NCBI GenBank assembly: GCA_958496175.1
Contig: OY292279.1
Location: 8,804,001 to 8,868,000, forward strand
Direction of reading: 5' to 3'
Origin: Sisyra terminalis
Taxonomy: Eukaryota > Arthropoda > Insecta > Neuroptera > Sisyridae
DNA length: 64,000 nucleotides
This document shows, one piece after another, positions 1 to 12,081 of the stretch. The notes beneath the pieces were generated by a model. That model saw nothing but the letters and a program-made list of their open reading frames with translations, did no database searches and was not told where the DNA came from. The translations under genes were made by a program, and so were the position numbers. Each line of letters opens with the position of its first letter. Within the stretch, counting starts at the first letter, position 1.

Positions 1-1165
1 ATTTAGGTCGTTCATTAACGGTTATTATTTGCCTTTAATTTCATTTGGCACACGAAAAATCCCCATTCTAAATTCTTAGTTTTCAATGCGTATAAATATA
101 TATTCATTATACATATCTATATATAAAACTTTTCGTTTTCTCTTCCCATTCACTTTTCCTTTAGTTAAGCGCTCGTTTTTGGCTATTTGAAAAGTTTTAT
201 CTCATTATACGGACGCAAATGTTGTCTTTCTTGTCTTCGAGGCAAATGTATTGAATGTTTGGCTTCTTTATATATAAACGTTTTTGGATACTACAGTGAA
301 TAAAATAAATAGAAATTTTCTAACGAGCTGTTTATTTTCGTTCGACCTCATTGCCTTCATTGTCATTCGATAAAATTGGACGCAGACGAAAAGTTTCTTT
401 CGGTTCAATGAAAACAAAGGCTTTCGAATCAAAATGAGATTACATTCGAGTTGGTCCATGATAAAAATGTTGTTTTTACCAAAATAAAAATCAATTATAC
501 ATTTAAGCTCGTGGAAAAAGCTTCTTGAACCGTTTTAATTAAAAACTATAAATCAATATGTTATCTCCCCAAAAAAATTAACTAAAACGACATTAAAGTT
601 TTCCCCCCCCAAAAAAAAATAAAAAAATATAGAATAAAATAAAGTAATTTATTAAAAAGTGTATAACTCATTAGGAATGAAAGTTGTTCGAAACGGGCAT
701 ACATATATGAAAGCACGTAGCCAACAAAAAATTTTTTTCTGTACGTTCGCCACCTGCAGGGCACGACTTGGCAGTTTATCACGGAGAAAAGTTGTGGAAT
801 TTTTTTCCCGTTTTCCGCCCTTATCTTTTAAATGGAACGAATGTAAGTCCTAGTTTAGAATAATTACATTTGTTATGTCACCAAATGCAAAATGAGAAAT
901 CCGAGTTCGATCGTATTTCGTTTGCTTTGCAAATATTTTTGTATGAAGTGAAAAAAAAAAATGGAATTAAGGATAATACGAAGGATAAATATTAAAAAAG
1001 AATGAAATATTAATGAAAATAATGTTTTGATTAATTTAGTTGGTTTCATAGGGTTTCTTTTGGACTAAAAACATATTCAAATATTTTTCTTAAAGATTTT
1101 ATTTGCTTTTTTGTACTACGCTTTGTCGCCATTCGGTACTTTATCAAGTAGATAGTCAATCATAT
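1..1165. other. AT-rich unique DNA, no gene seen
   Basis: No convincing coding, RNA or repeat structure was seen. The stretch has homopolymer A/T runs, for example near 600-630 and 945-960, and a loosely alternating TA-rich patch near 85-125. Short open frames here lack any recognisable motif. It reads as intergenic or intronic sequence leading up to the first palindromic element. Confidence 0.5.
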
Positions 1166-1173
1166 ATACATAT

Positions 1174-1919
1174 TAGGGTGATTTTTTTTTTGGTCCCATC
1201 GTAAAATTTTGTTGGAAATACCAAAAAAAAGAATCCCTGAAAGTTTGAGCCCTTAATATTAATTTTAAGTCCTCGACCAAGAAGTGTAAAGATTTCCCAT
1301 TGAAAATACACGGAAACTCTGATTTTTTATTTTTACATTTCTATATCTCAGCGGCATTTCATGGGATCGCTTTTACCGAAGATGGTTTTTTCTCAGAATT
1401 AAACGCTCTACAAAAGTGCCCATTGTGACAAAGTCATAACTCACACCGGTGAGGTAGTACGGGCCACTGAACCAGATTTTTCCATAAAACTCGCGTTTTT
1501 TTTGCATTTATCTCGTAAATAACAAGAGCTACGGAAAAATTATAAAAGAAAAACTTGTACAGAATTGATTTTCTACAAAAAAGTTCCTGTAGACCAAATC
1601 GCGAAGATCAATATTGAACGAGATATTAAGCCTTGAATTTTATGGAAAAATCAGGTTCAGTGGCCCGTACTACCTCACCGGTGTGAGTTACGACTTTGTC
1701 GCAATGGGCACTTTTGAAGAGCGTTTAATTCTGAGAAAAAACCATCTTCGGTAAAAGCGATCCCATGAAATGCCGCTGAGATATAGAAATTTAAAAATAA
1801 AAAATCAGAGTTTCCGTGTATTTTCAATGAGAAATCTTTACTCAAACTTTCAGGGAATATTTTTTTTTTGGTATTTCCAACAAAATTTCACAATGGGACC
1901 AAAAAAAAACATCAACCTA
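1174..1919 (+). mobile_element. Long palindromic transposon Pal-A, copy 1
   Basis: A non-autonomous inverted-repeat element of 746 bp. The left terminus TAGGGTGATTTTTTTTTT is mirrored, with changes, at the right end. The arms cover roughly 1174-1494 and 1637-1919 around a loop of about 140 bp. The flanks are ATACATAT on the left and ATACATTT on the right, a 7/8 match, so an 8-bp target-site duplication is likely. The right arm lacks about 37 bases (the part reading CCTTAATATTAATTTTAAG and its neighbours) that the left arm and the other copies keep. The palindromic core near 1445-1475 and 1660-1690 is GC-rich (CCGGTGAGGTAGTACGGGCC). No transposase frame is visible. The 8-bp duplication fits hAT-like or P-like transposition, but the superfamily is not assigned. 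Confidence 0.9.
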
Positions 1920-1927
1920 ATACATTT

Positions 1928-3034
1928 ACTTGATAAGGTCCCAAAAGGCGACGAGATGTTGAATAAAAATCAGTTCGAAAAAAAAATTGATTTAATTTTT
2001 AATAAAAAAAAACCTATTAATATAACTTAAATAACTAATAATTATTATTAACCGAGGGATTTAAATATTTTGCTTGGTAACTGTTTAAATGTAAAACGTA
2101 AGAAATAAGAATTTAAAATCCAATTTTCATCAGAAACAGTAATAAAAGAAACCAAAAATGCAATTCATGTGAATTCCTAAAAGGGGGTTTTGGGTTGTTT
2201 CTCATGTAGTTTCTGTAGTTTTTAATTCTTAAGGAGTTTACTAATTAGTCTAATAGATACATTCCTTTGTAGTTTCCCATCTGAATTCGTTTAGGAATCC
2301 CCATAAAAATAATAAATTATTTCCTCCAGGATTTTTACAGGATCTTTCCATAAAAAATTATAGTACAGCAAAGTAAATTACTTACCAGATTTTTTTTAAT
2401 TATTTACCGTTGCTTTATAACTTCTAAAGTTTTTAGCAACTCTAGGGTTAATAAAATCGGTAATCGATAGATACCGAAAATTTGCTCGATATGAGGATCG
2501 ATCTCTTTTCTTACCAGATTTTGAAGCGATTACCTTGACTATTTGGTGACCCATAGGCTTTAACCAGAAATGAATTTTATTTATTTTGATATATTTTTCT
2601 TAAATCTTACCTTTTCTATGTGGTTTCCTACATAAATCTGTAGATTTTTTGATAGGATTGTAATATTTAACTAAATCGAAAGAAATTAGATGCGAAAGTG
2701 ATTTTTAATTAATTTTATTTTTCATATTGAAGCACTTTTCATAAAACTTGAAAAAAATATCATTTTATAAGGACAGTATGTTAAACAAAACAAAAAATAT
2801 TTAAGGCGGTCCCAAAACTGTTTCATGGTTTTCATCCAACAATAAAGTTAATATTTTTTATTGAAAATGGCATTATCAATCTCTAAATCGATTACAAATT
2901 TTATATTAATCCATTGAGTGGTTAAGTGGATTCAAAGAAAAAAATGCTTTTTAGCTTTTTATATACAACATTTTTCCACAAAGTCCCACTGAAATAGGAA
3001 TCTCAAAATTATTGAGTATGCTCATTTTATTTAT
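1928..3034. other. AT-rich unique DNA, no gene seen
   Basis: No motif-bearing frame, RNA gene or clear inverted repeat was seen between the first two palindromic elements. Confidence 0.45.
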
Positions 3035-3042
3035 ATCAACAT

Positions 3043-4106
3043 TAGGGTGTCCGTTATTTCCCAAATTGATTTTTTTACTGCAATCGCCCCCTGAATTTTT
3101 AGTTTTGGATACAAAAAAAATTATCCAATACAATTAAGCTCTTAATTACTTGATTAAACCGTGCCGGAATCATGTTACTTTTACCAATTAAATAACATGG
3201 GATTATTTGACTTTTTACTTTTAATTTTTTTTCTCAGAAACAAATGAATGAAAAGATTTAAAATTAAATTATTCTGACGTAAAATTTAACGCTCTACAAA
3301 AAAGGTCTCTAATGAATTTTCGATTAAATCCCTCCATTAAAAGTTATTCAACATTTCACTTGTGCCTAATATAAATCTTGCAATATTTTCAACTTTTTGC
3401 TCATTTTTACTTTTTGTAACTATAAAATCATTGGAAGAGAAGATAAAAATTATTATCATTAGAGCGCAAGTTATTATTTGTGTTGATTTTATGGCTTGAA
3501 CAGAAAATTAAACAAACAAAAATCATTTTTTAACAATTAATACCGGTGACATAAGATCCGAATTCGCTATAGTGTTGAAATTCAATTTATCCACGATAAA
3601 TTTTCGTACTTCAATCAATATTTTGTACCTACGAAGTGAATTTCATACTAATTAATGAGACTATCGACAAAAGTTTAATTATTATTATTTGAATTTTTAC
3701 CATTTCACCTGTCGTCATCTATGAGAAATTTCTTAGAACTTGTAGTCAACATCATTTTTATTGAGACTATAGTCGATTGATTTGTTGTTAAAAAGTAAAT
3801 GTTGAATAACTTTTAATGGAGTGATTTAATCGAAAACTCATAAGACACGTTTTTTGTAGAGCGTTAAATTTTACGTCAGAATAATTTAACTTTAAATCTT
3901 TTCATTCATTTGTTTCTGAGAAAAAAAAAATAAAAATAAAAAGTCAAATAATTCCATGTTATTTAAATGGTAAAAGTATCATGATTCCGGCAAGGTTTAA
4001 TCAAGGCATTAAGAGCTTAATTGGATAATTTTTTTTTATATCTTAAACTAAAAATTCAGGGGGCGATGGCTGTAAAAAATCAATTTGGGAAATAACGAAC
4101 ACCCTA
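3043..4106 (+). mobile_element. Long palindromic transposon Pal-B, copy 1
   Basis: A 1064-bp inverted-repeat element starting TAGGGTGTCCGTTATTTCCC and ending with the near-exact complement. It is flanked by a perfect 8-bp duplication, ATCAACAT, at 3035-3042 and 4107-4114. Each arm contains AATTTAACGCTCTACAAAAA about 245 bp from the end, followed by CCATTAAAAGTTATTCAAC. The non-palindromic centre (about 3360-3790) carries no protein I recognise. The same centre lies in the reverse direction in the 8286 copy, so the two copies are inserted in opposite orientations. Confidence 0.92.
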
Positions 4107-4114
4107 ATCAACAT

Positions 4115-6732
4115 ATTTAATAATCATTGAGAGGTTTATTTACCATTTGTAAGGAAAAATCCTTACATTAATTGGATTGAGCCCACTATTTCAAAATCCA
4201 TAGAAACATATGTCAATAAGTTGCGAAGACGTTTCAATTAATAATAATTAATAATTTAAAGAAATATTGTAATTATTAACATTGAATGTTGTTTCTTTAA
4301 TTATTTACAGGTAGGATAAATAGTTATATTTAATTAATTGATTTGTATTTTAAAATAAGATAATATAAACTTTGATTATTTACAGAAACAATTCTTGTTA
4401 AATATTATAACATTATACATATTTATACCTCTAGGGCCTTAGAATAAAAAATCTGGAGAAATTTCCTATTTCATAAATCCAAAATTCAAATGAGGATAAC
4501 ATATTCAATTGCTCTTTTATTTTCTAATATTATCATAAGAAAAGACTTACAATTAGCAATAAAACCAATTTCCTCAAACTTATACCGACTTAATTGCGGT
4601 TTGAATCTAAGATTAACAATTACCTAAACTTTATCTTCGCCGGATTATAAGCTACAAAACTTGTAATATAACCTAGTAATTGGCATCGAAATGGATAATA
4701 AATTTTCTTCAAACCCTTAACTTTGTGATTTATTCTAAGCGAACAGCAACAACGAAAAAAAAAGAAAGAAAATAGAACACTCATCCAATCACACGTGAAA
4801 ATTAGTACAAAAGCAAACAAACGATCGAGATGAGAAGTGGAAAATAAGTAAACACAACGTTACGGGAAACTTTACGCGATTGTACGATTTAGATTTCCAG
4901 CTGCATTTGTCTAATTTGGTTCAACATTTTACATTATTTATAAGATGGGGAAAATGGGATGGTGTGTGCTTTTTCAAGTGAATGATAGTGAAGTTGATGT
5001 TTAATCGTTAGAACTTTCCAAAAAGCTGTTCGGAAAACTTGAAACTTTCAACAATGGTTTCAATGGGGAATGAAACGAAACGAGCTTTTTTCATAATTAT
5101 TTCGGAGCCTTGAAGGGTTTTTATGAATGTTTTAGGTGTTTCAGTTATCGATTTGTAGCCGGGAAGAGTTTGTGTTTCCAGTCACGTATTTAGGGGTGGT
5201 TGCATCCCCTTTTTCGTTCGGTCATCAGGCTTCAGTTAAGGATCAGTTCAACGCGCTTTAGCGCGTTTATTTAACCAATCGGCTGATCAACGTTACGCCA
5301 AGCTTTGGTAAAGCGTTAACTCGTTTTAATTACGAACAAATTTGATAACTAATCATGTCCACATTTGTGTAAGTTGCGAATACGAAGTGTAAACGTAATA
5401 AATTTGATTTGCGATTGACTAAAAGGCGGCAAATCGAAAGCAATAATTGGATTAGCGGATGTTTCGTTTAAAGCAGGTCATATTTTTAAACAAATTAAGC
5501 AATCAGGTTTGTTTTGTAGGGACCAAAAGACGAGTGATAGACTCCCTTGGGGGCATTCGTTTGGCAGATGGAACACATTGGGTAAAAACGTGATAAGATA
5601 ATTAAAATTTATACAATTGGCCAAATTTCAGGTCACCAACCGTTACGTTTACGAAATTAATTTTCCGGATATTTTATCATTTTGTGCCAAAATTTTTTTT
5701 TTGATTTTTTAAGCCGGTTTTGTCCGGTCATATTTTCCGATTCGAGACGTTCGTGTATGGTAGGTGATGATAGGCGGGTTTATTCGTAATTCTAGTCACG
5801 CTCACGCATGCTACGCACACGTTTTCAACCCGTTCCACTTGCAATCGGTCGCCCCGATTCCCCATTCCCGATTTTCAGCGTTCCAGTCTCGTCATATGGA
5901 ATTCCAGGCAGTGTCTTTTCGTCCGTGTTGTTCTTACTCGTAAAATAATTCACAATTTCTAAATCATTTCGAATCAGCAACGCCAAATATTTAAATGGGA
6001 CACACAAAGGGATTGCAGCAGGGGAAATTTGAGGTGATTCGGTTTTATTATCCAGCTACAGCTGTGGTGTCTACCATTGGCTTTATGTTGATCACAGTTG
6101 CACACATATACACCGCACATCCTGCAACCCTCCCCCTATTGTTTGCCGTAATGTAGAAGCCATCTCTTCAATCGAATGTTATTTGTGATATGCCACTTCA
6201 ATATAGTCAATCAATTCAATGGGACATATTGGACTAAATATATATCCAAAGGGATGATGCGCGCCACCAATCGGATCACTGGAACTAAACTGTCGTCAAT
6301 GCTCTTGCCATTCGAATATTGTTAATTATATCCACTACTTCAATTAGGGGTAGTTCAAAAGGGTTTTGTGTTAAATCTGGGGTTATGAAAATGAAATTTA
6401 TACAGGATTAATCATGTAAAAGGAATGTACTTAGCAAAATTAATTGAAATGAAATGAAGAAAGTAGATTAAAATACGTTGATTAATATCGACTTTAATGA
6501 AAAACTAGCCAAAGACAGAAATTGGTAAATTTTTAATGCAAAAAAAACAACAAAGAAGCAATAAACCCAGAAAAGTTTCTTTGCTTATCAGTTGAAGCCA
6601 ATTGTTGTAAGTAGTAATTTTTCGTAAACGTAAAATTTTTGATCCTCATGAATCCATCAAATTTTGAATTCAAATTTAAGTACAAGAACCTCATTAAATT
6701 TTTTTATAGAATGAATCTCTTGTTTTGGTTAA
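4115..6732. other. Unique DNA with a GC-richer patch
   Basis: No repeat or gene was identified. The part from about 5130 to 6330 is less AT-rich and more complex than its surroundings, with several CpG-containing words such as GCGCTTTAGCGCG near 5250. Such patches could be regulatory DNA or contain small exons. I found no motif that supports either. Confidence 0.35.
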
Positions 6733-7373
6733 GGGGGGGGGTTTACTTTCGAAAAATCGATTTTTTTCCTCTTATCTTATTGTTTAACATTTCAAGAATA
6801 TATCCTTAAAATTTTAGGTCGATAGAAGCAATATTCTTATAGTTATTGTCTTATTAATCTCCTGGCCTTTAACGCTCCAACTCTAACAGTTGCGGGCGGT
6901 CGGGGTAGTTCATAAACTTTAGACGCGTTTTTCTCAAGACTTCTTTTTTAGTAAAAAATTTTTTTTTTACATTAAGGGTGTTTTCCACCCCCAAAATGGC
7001 AGAATTTTTATTGGAAAATAACAGTTTACACTTTAAATGGCCGCCAAAAATTTTGAAATGAAAAAAAAAATTATCAGAGAACGTTGGGGGGAAGATTTGA
7101 TCATAATTTGACTAATTTTTCTTGGTTTTTTATTTTCAAATAATTTCCAGCCGAGTTATGGTGAACACCGCAAATTGTTTTTTTCTTAAGACGTTCTGGG
7201 GGAAGCTCTGTTACCGGCTTATGCTTCAATATTTCTACATGAGAAAATTACCCTATATTGTCGAAAGTATGCTCAATAATGTACAAAAGGTTCGAATAAA
7301 ATTACTCAATTCATATTTAAGAAAAAAATTCGCAAAAAAAGTCTTTTTTTTTAACTTGAAACCCTAACCCCTC
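6733..7373. mobile_element. Probable TTAA-target inverted-repeat element
   Basis: The left end is TTAA followed by GGGGGGGGGTTTAC. The right end is CCCTAACCCCTCCC followed by TTTA, so the termini are imperfect inverted repeats (GGGRGGGGTT) beside a TTAA-like site. The interior contains ACGCGTTTTTCTCAAGAC near 6923, which is also found, in reverse complement, in the better-defined TTAA element at 62448-63184. No transposase was seen. TTAA duplication is typical of piggyBac and Kolobok elements. The assignment is tentative because one flank has a mismatch. Confidence 0.5.
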
Positions 7374-8277
7374 CCTTTACAACGCAACGGATTGTTTTGC
7401 AACCACTTTTTCCGAATCCAGAAACGGATTTTCAGCGAAGCTGAAAAAGGTTCTCGAGTGATTTCCACCCGGAATTTGAGCCAAAATTTTTCCCAAAACA
7501 AACCTTCACCATATAGCACGATGGTTTATTCTTTGCCTTTCTATGCCGTTAATTCTTGAATAGATCTTCCACCTTCAGTGATTGTTTTCCAACCCCAAGA
7601 CAAAATAATGCCCTTTCCAGATACAACTCTGTTTTTCACTTATCCTACCTTATACTTGATTCTCTGTCCATTCACTCCTTGGAGTTATAGACTTGAACCT
7701 TTCCATCTTCGGATCTAAGACCATGTGGCTCTTTTTAACTCTTCAGCTTATTTGGAACACTAAAAATATACCAATTTTTTTGCTGGAAGTAATTTCCCTG
7801 TTGGGATATGAATATTTCACGGGAAGTTACTAGTTATAATTATTGGATACTATGAAAGTTTTGAGTATCTAATGGAATGTAATTTTTGATGCGTTTATCG
7901 CAATAAAATACTAAACAAACTTTTTTGTGTCATTGTTATTGTTTTAAAAATACATTAAATTTTTAACAAAGGTAATATATCTTTGATGGAGGTGGGAAAC
8001 AATATCATTTGTAGCATTTAATTAACCCTGGAGGATAAATTTAATTTTATATTCCGTAAAAAAATATAAAAGTAATTTAAAAAATAATAAAAATTTCTGG
8101 TAAGTTATTTACAGTGTTGTACTATAAATGATTGAGAAGGATACTGTGAACATCCAATTAGAAATAATTTAGTATATATATATGTAGATTCCTATAGAAA
8201 TCTACATAGAAGATCCCATAAAAATCCACATGAGAAATCATATTGAAATTCACATACGAATCCACATCGTTATCTAT
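7374..8277. other. AT-rich unique DNA, no gene seen
   Basis: No feature could be supported between the TTAA-like element and the second Pal-B copy. Confidence 0.4.
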
Positions 8278-8285
8278 ATAGACAT

Positions 8286-9322
8286 TAAGGTGTCCGTTAT
8301 TTCCCAAATTGATTTTTTTATAGCAATCGCCCCCTGAATTTTTAGTTTTGGATACAAAACAAATTATCCAATACAATTAAGCTCTTAATGCCTTGATGAA
8401 ACCGTGCCGGAATCATGTTACTTTTACCATTTAAATAACATGCGATTATTTGGCTTTTTAATTTTATTTTTTTTTTCTCAGAAACAAATGAATCAAAAGA
8501 TTTATGGTTAAATTATTCTGACGTAAAATTTAACGCTCTACAAAAAAGGTATTTTATAAATTTTCAATTAAATCACTCCATTAAAAGTTATTCAACATTT
8601 AACTTGAGTTAATTTGTTTAGTTTTTTTTTTGTAATTTATTCAACATTTAATTAGTTGACTTCAAATTCTAAGAAATTTCTCATAGATGGCGTCAGGGAA
8701 AATGGTAAAAATTCGAATAATAATTGAACTTTTGTCGATAGTCTTATTAATTCTCATTAGTTCGAAAATTTATTCTGGGTAAATTGAATTTCAGGACTAT
8801 AGACAATTCGGAACTTATATCACCTGTTTTAATTGTCAAAATATTTTTTTTTATTTAATTTTAAATTCAAGCCATAAAATTAACACAAATAATCACTTGC
8901 GCTCTAATGATAATAATTTTTATATTCTCTTCCAATGACTTTATAGTTAAAAAAAGTAAAAATGAGCAAAAAGTTGAAAATATTGCAAGATTTATATTAG
9001 GCACAAGTGAAATGTTGAATAACTTTTAATGGAGTGATTTAACCAAAAATTCATAAGAGACCTTTTTTGTAGAACATTAAATTTTACGTCAGAATAATTT
9101 AATCTTAAATCTTTTCATTCATTTGTTTCTGAGAAAAAAATTAAAAGTAAAAAGTCAAATAATCCCATGTTACTTAAATGGTAAAAGTAACATGATTCCG
9201 GCACGGTTTAATCAAAAAATTAAGAGCTTAATTGTATAGAATAATTTTTTTTGTGTCCTAAACTAAAAATTTAGGAGGCGATTGCTGTAAAAAAATCAAT
9301 TTGGGAAATAACGGACACCCTA
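8286..9322 (-). mobile_element. Long palindromic transposon Pal-B, copy 2 (reverse orientation)
   Basis: A 1037-bp element with the same arms as the 3043 copy. The left terminus reads TAAGGTGTCC, one change from TAGGGTGTCC. A perfect 8-bp duplication, ATAGACAT, lies at 8278-8285 and 9323-9330. The loop, with words such as CACTTGCGCTCTAATGATAA, is the reverse complement of the loop in copy 1, which shows opposite insertion. The left arm keeps AACGCTCTACAAAAAAGGT at about 8533; the right arm has GTAGAACATTAAATTTTACG. Confidence 0.92.
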
Positions 9323-9330
9323 ATAGACAT

Positions 9331-11029
9331 CCACATGGATAGTAATATGGGTTATCTTTATTAATGCCTCTGATAAAAATTGAGTTTCAATGTCTTCTTT
9401 CTTAAGTTTAACATTTAAACAGTCACCAAACAAATAATAATTTTAGTTTCATTGATACTTTCAACGTTTTTTTAAATACTAAAGTAATTTTTTTAACCTT
9501 TTTGTAAAATTAAAATAATATTGTGTTGGAAGAAGCAATTTTAAAATTTAACCTCTCTGGTTATTTTTTAAAATAGTTCTCCTTCAGATAACTCAATTTA
9601 TAACAAAAATATTGTCTTTATCTAAATTTAGAGACTTGTGCTCCTTAATTAATAATTTTCCACCATATAATTAATTCATTTAAAATTATTTTATCTCGAA
9701 AGTGAGTTTGAATTTTAATTCAAAATTATATTATAATAAATGAATTCATTCATACATTTAACTTGTATAATAAAACCGCTTCGTGGAAAAAAAATAGAGA
9801 ATATTCAAATGCAGAAAAAATACCGGGTGGAAAAGTAATGTTAATTGGATCTATTTTTTTAAGGACCTACACATTTTTTGCGTATATAAACCAAATAAAA
9901 TTCCCTATAAAAATACTCACTTAATTTATGAATATTTTCAAAAGATTTCTTCTTATTTTGAAGATGTATAATAATGAAGACATATAAATCTTCAACAAAT
10001 GTTAACTTTCAATCAAAAATTAATTTTAGAAGGTAACATACTATTTTAGACATTGAATCATAAAACATCTCGAGATTTAATAGATATCTAGAAATTTTTA
10101 ATTGGAGCTATTAAAATAGAATTTTTTGTTAAAAAAATTGCTCTTTTTTTACTTTTCAGAGGAAATATTTTACAAATCTCATGATTCATAGCGATCTCGA
10201 GTGCAAGGGATTAAAAAACTACTAAAACTGGTACTTAACTCGAAACTGAAGATAATTTTCAACTCTTCATTTATCAAAAATTCTTTGTTAGAATTTGAAT
10301 TTAGAAGTGTAGGCAAAAACTTCAAAATTAAAACCGAAAATTCGCTGATATTGATAATATTGAAATAGTTCCTAGCTTTGAGTCGAATATCATCTAATTA
10401 CGTGGTTTGAAAACTTTACGGAAATTAAACTTGAAGTCAATAACCTTAGTGCCACAACTAATACTAAACTAATTGATATTTGAATTCAAAATAATTTAAA
10501 TTCGATCCTGCAAAGAAAGTTCTACTGCATTAACGGGCTTCATTGCACCACCCAACCCAACACCACCACCACAAACCTGAACGTACATTTGCTAATTAAC
10601 GACGATCGCAACTCTCCAAACTTGTTTGAAATAAATCTTAATTTAATTAGTCAACTTTCTCAATTTCCATCTTACAACAAACTTGCAGGAAAAATGCAAT
10701 TTTCCACGAGTCTTTGATCTTTTTTGTCGAGTCCTCTATTTTTCGCATGGCTCCTCGCCGATGAAAGCTCGTCAACTTGTTCATTTGACAATTACCTTGG
10801 AAACAGTTTGCGATATCTTCTCCACAGAACCTAGAAAATCACTCATGAGTATCTAGACTAACGACAATCGCATTAAGGGGCTTTGGCCGACGTGATGAAA
10901 ACTGTGTGGAATGTGTTTAATTAAAATACACATACAAAACACGAGGAAAATATTTCCACGTCAAACAAGGATGTTTCGATCGGGAAAAATTTATCGGGAA
11001 ATCGGTTCATTTGTGTAATTTGAGATGCT
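9331..11029. other. AT-rich unique DNA, GC-richer near 10.5-11.0 kb
   Basis: No gene or repeat was identified. From about 10500 the base composition is more balanced and the sequence more complex, but no exon-like frame with recognisable motifs was found. Confidence 0.4.
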
Positions 11030-11141
11030 CTTGTAAATGTTTTTTTTTTGTGGACTATTATGTAATTTGCACCATTTCAGCAATTTGGCGCTATATCATG
11101 GTGGTGATAACAAACAATTGATCTTTAGCAGCGTTTAAGTA
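11030..11141 (-). mobile_element. Jockey-like copy A, 3' untranslated end
   Basis: This segment matches, on the minus strand, the 3' untranslated region of the Jockey-like copies at 13780 and 25520-26310. It shares the words GCTATATCATGGTGGTGATA and CAATTGATCTTTAGCAGCG. It is separated from its coding part (12306-12592) by the Tc1-type element inserted at the TA at 11140-11141. Joining the two flanks restores the order seen in the undivided copies. Confidence 0.8.
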
Positions 11142-11188
11142 CAAAGGTGTGAAAATTATTTGACTCAAAAGAAGATTTTTACTTTTTT

Positions 11189-11488
11189 CCAGCTTTTTTT
11201 CAACATTATCCCGGTAATTTGGTCGTGTCCAGGTGCTTTTTTGATGTTGATTCTGCCTATTTCTATTTCTACTTCTTCTTGAGTAATGGTTGGAGATGCT
11301 GGGATTATCGCTGATTGGAATGCCATAGTTGGATTATCGTTTTCTGGGTCTGTACAAGTGTCTGTAAATATTTCTCTCAGATGCTCCCCAAAAAGATCAG
11401 CCTTTTCTTGGTCACTTCTTGCCCATTCGCCTGTTAGTTTTTTGATTGGAGGACTTACACAAGTTGGGTTCTTTAATTTTTTAGTGGC
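11189..11488 (-). pseudogene. Jockey-like ORF2 fragment, endonuclease-RT linker
   Basis: The minus strand reads open for about 100 codons. It contains EWARSDQEKADLFGEHLREI followed, after a variable stretch, by EEVEIEIGRINIKKAPGHDQ. This is the conserved spacer between the endonuclease and reverse transcriptase of Jockey-clade ORF2 proteins, whose usual form is W..SD.EKA..FA.HL..IF and then KAPG.D.I. Both the start and the catalytic parts are missing, so this is a fragment and not a gene. It begins only about 20 bp inside the Tc1-type terminal repeat and stops at a junction with another fragment of opposite strand. The position inside a DNA transposon is the odd feature. Other non-LTR clades share weaker forms of this spacer, so the clade is less certain than the protein type. 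Confidence 0.85.
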
Positions 11489-11494
11489 TTTCCA

Positions 11495-11590
11495 CCCGAG
11501 CCACCTGGCTATGAACCTTCTGGATAACAGCGAGGAGACTATTAGACTGAAGCGCCTGACATTCCTGGAGCTTCCCTACAGGTGGTTAAG
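11495..11590 (+). pseudogene. Jockey-like ORF2 C-terminal fragment
   Basis: The plus strand encodes HPSHLAMNLLDNSEETIRLK and then RLTFLELPYRW. This matches the C-terminal signature HPN.LA..LLDNS..RLKR seen in the fragments at 22396 and 28190 of this window. It is GC-richer than the surrounding DNA and than the other Jockey-like copies here, so it probably comes from a different family. It lies back to back with the minus-strand fragment ending at 11488. A perfect stem, AGGGCACCCC and GGGGTGCCCT with a 4-base loop, follows at about 11596-11619. Confidence 0.75.
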
Positions 11591-11766
11591 TATAGGGCAC
11601 CCCATTAGGGGTGCCCTGTCGTATAGTCCATGCGTTCAACAGATTCGCTTGTTGTCCTGGGACAGATTGCGAAACATTACAAATTATAATAAAACAAAAA
11701 TAACTTTTTTCCAGCAATGTGTCGCCCAGACTAGGAGCTGCCCAGGAGCCCAGGACGCCCAGGAGC

Positions 11767-12081
11767 TGCATGTCAGCAAAAGATACCGCTAGGATATACA
11801 TTATGGAAGGTACTATGAGGCAAGACCAATATATACAAGTTTTGGAAACGAGGTTACTTCCTCAAACTAAAGACTGATTTCCGGAAGAAAATTTTATCTT
11901 TATGCAGGATGGAGCTCCTTGTCATAAAGCCAAAAAAGTTATGGATTTCCTCAAAAATTCTAACATTAATGTGCCTTCTTGGCCAGGAAATAGTCCTGAT
12001 GCTAATTCCATAGAAAATTTTTGGGCCATTGTGAAGAAAAACCAAAAAAAAAGTAAACTTTTACAACACGGGTGGATCTGA
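11767..12081 (+). pseudogene. Tc1-type transposase, C-terminal half
   Basis: A DNA-transposon transposase of the DD34E type, decayed. The frame runs from MSAKDTARIYIMEGT through MRQDQYIQVLETRLLPQ. It crosses one TGA where tryptophan is expected (KD*FPEENF), then reads FMQDGAPCHKAKK and SWPGNSPDANSIENFWAIVK. The second catalytic Asp (MQD) and the catalytic Glu (IEN) are present, with 34 residues between them. The DNA-binding N-terminal domain and the first Asp are absent. It sits inside 27-bp-class terminal repeats and TA duplications, which confirms its origin. The TGA and the missing half make it non-functional. Confidence 0.9.

Noticed and set aside
1174..1190. TTAGGG-like terminus of the Pal elements as telomeric repeat
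   Set aside because: Only one TTAGGGTG word occurs per end and there is no tandem array. Insect telomere repeats are TTAGG in long runs. The word is a transposon terminus.
5520..5580. Possible 61-nt exon preceded by TTTGTTTTGTAG and followed by GTAAAA
   Set aside because: Stretches this short with such splice-like words are common by chance, and no protein motif or neighbouring exon was found.
11286..11792. 168-codon plus-strand open frame as a gene
   Set aside because: It overlaps a minus-strand Jockey fragment and a plus-strand Jockey C-terminus, and continues into a Tc1 remnant. It is a chance read-through of joined fragments.
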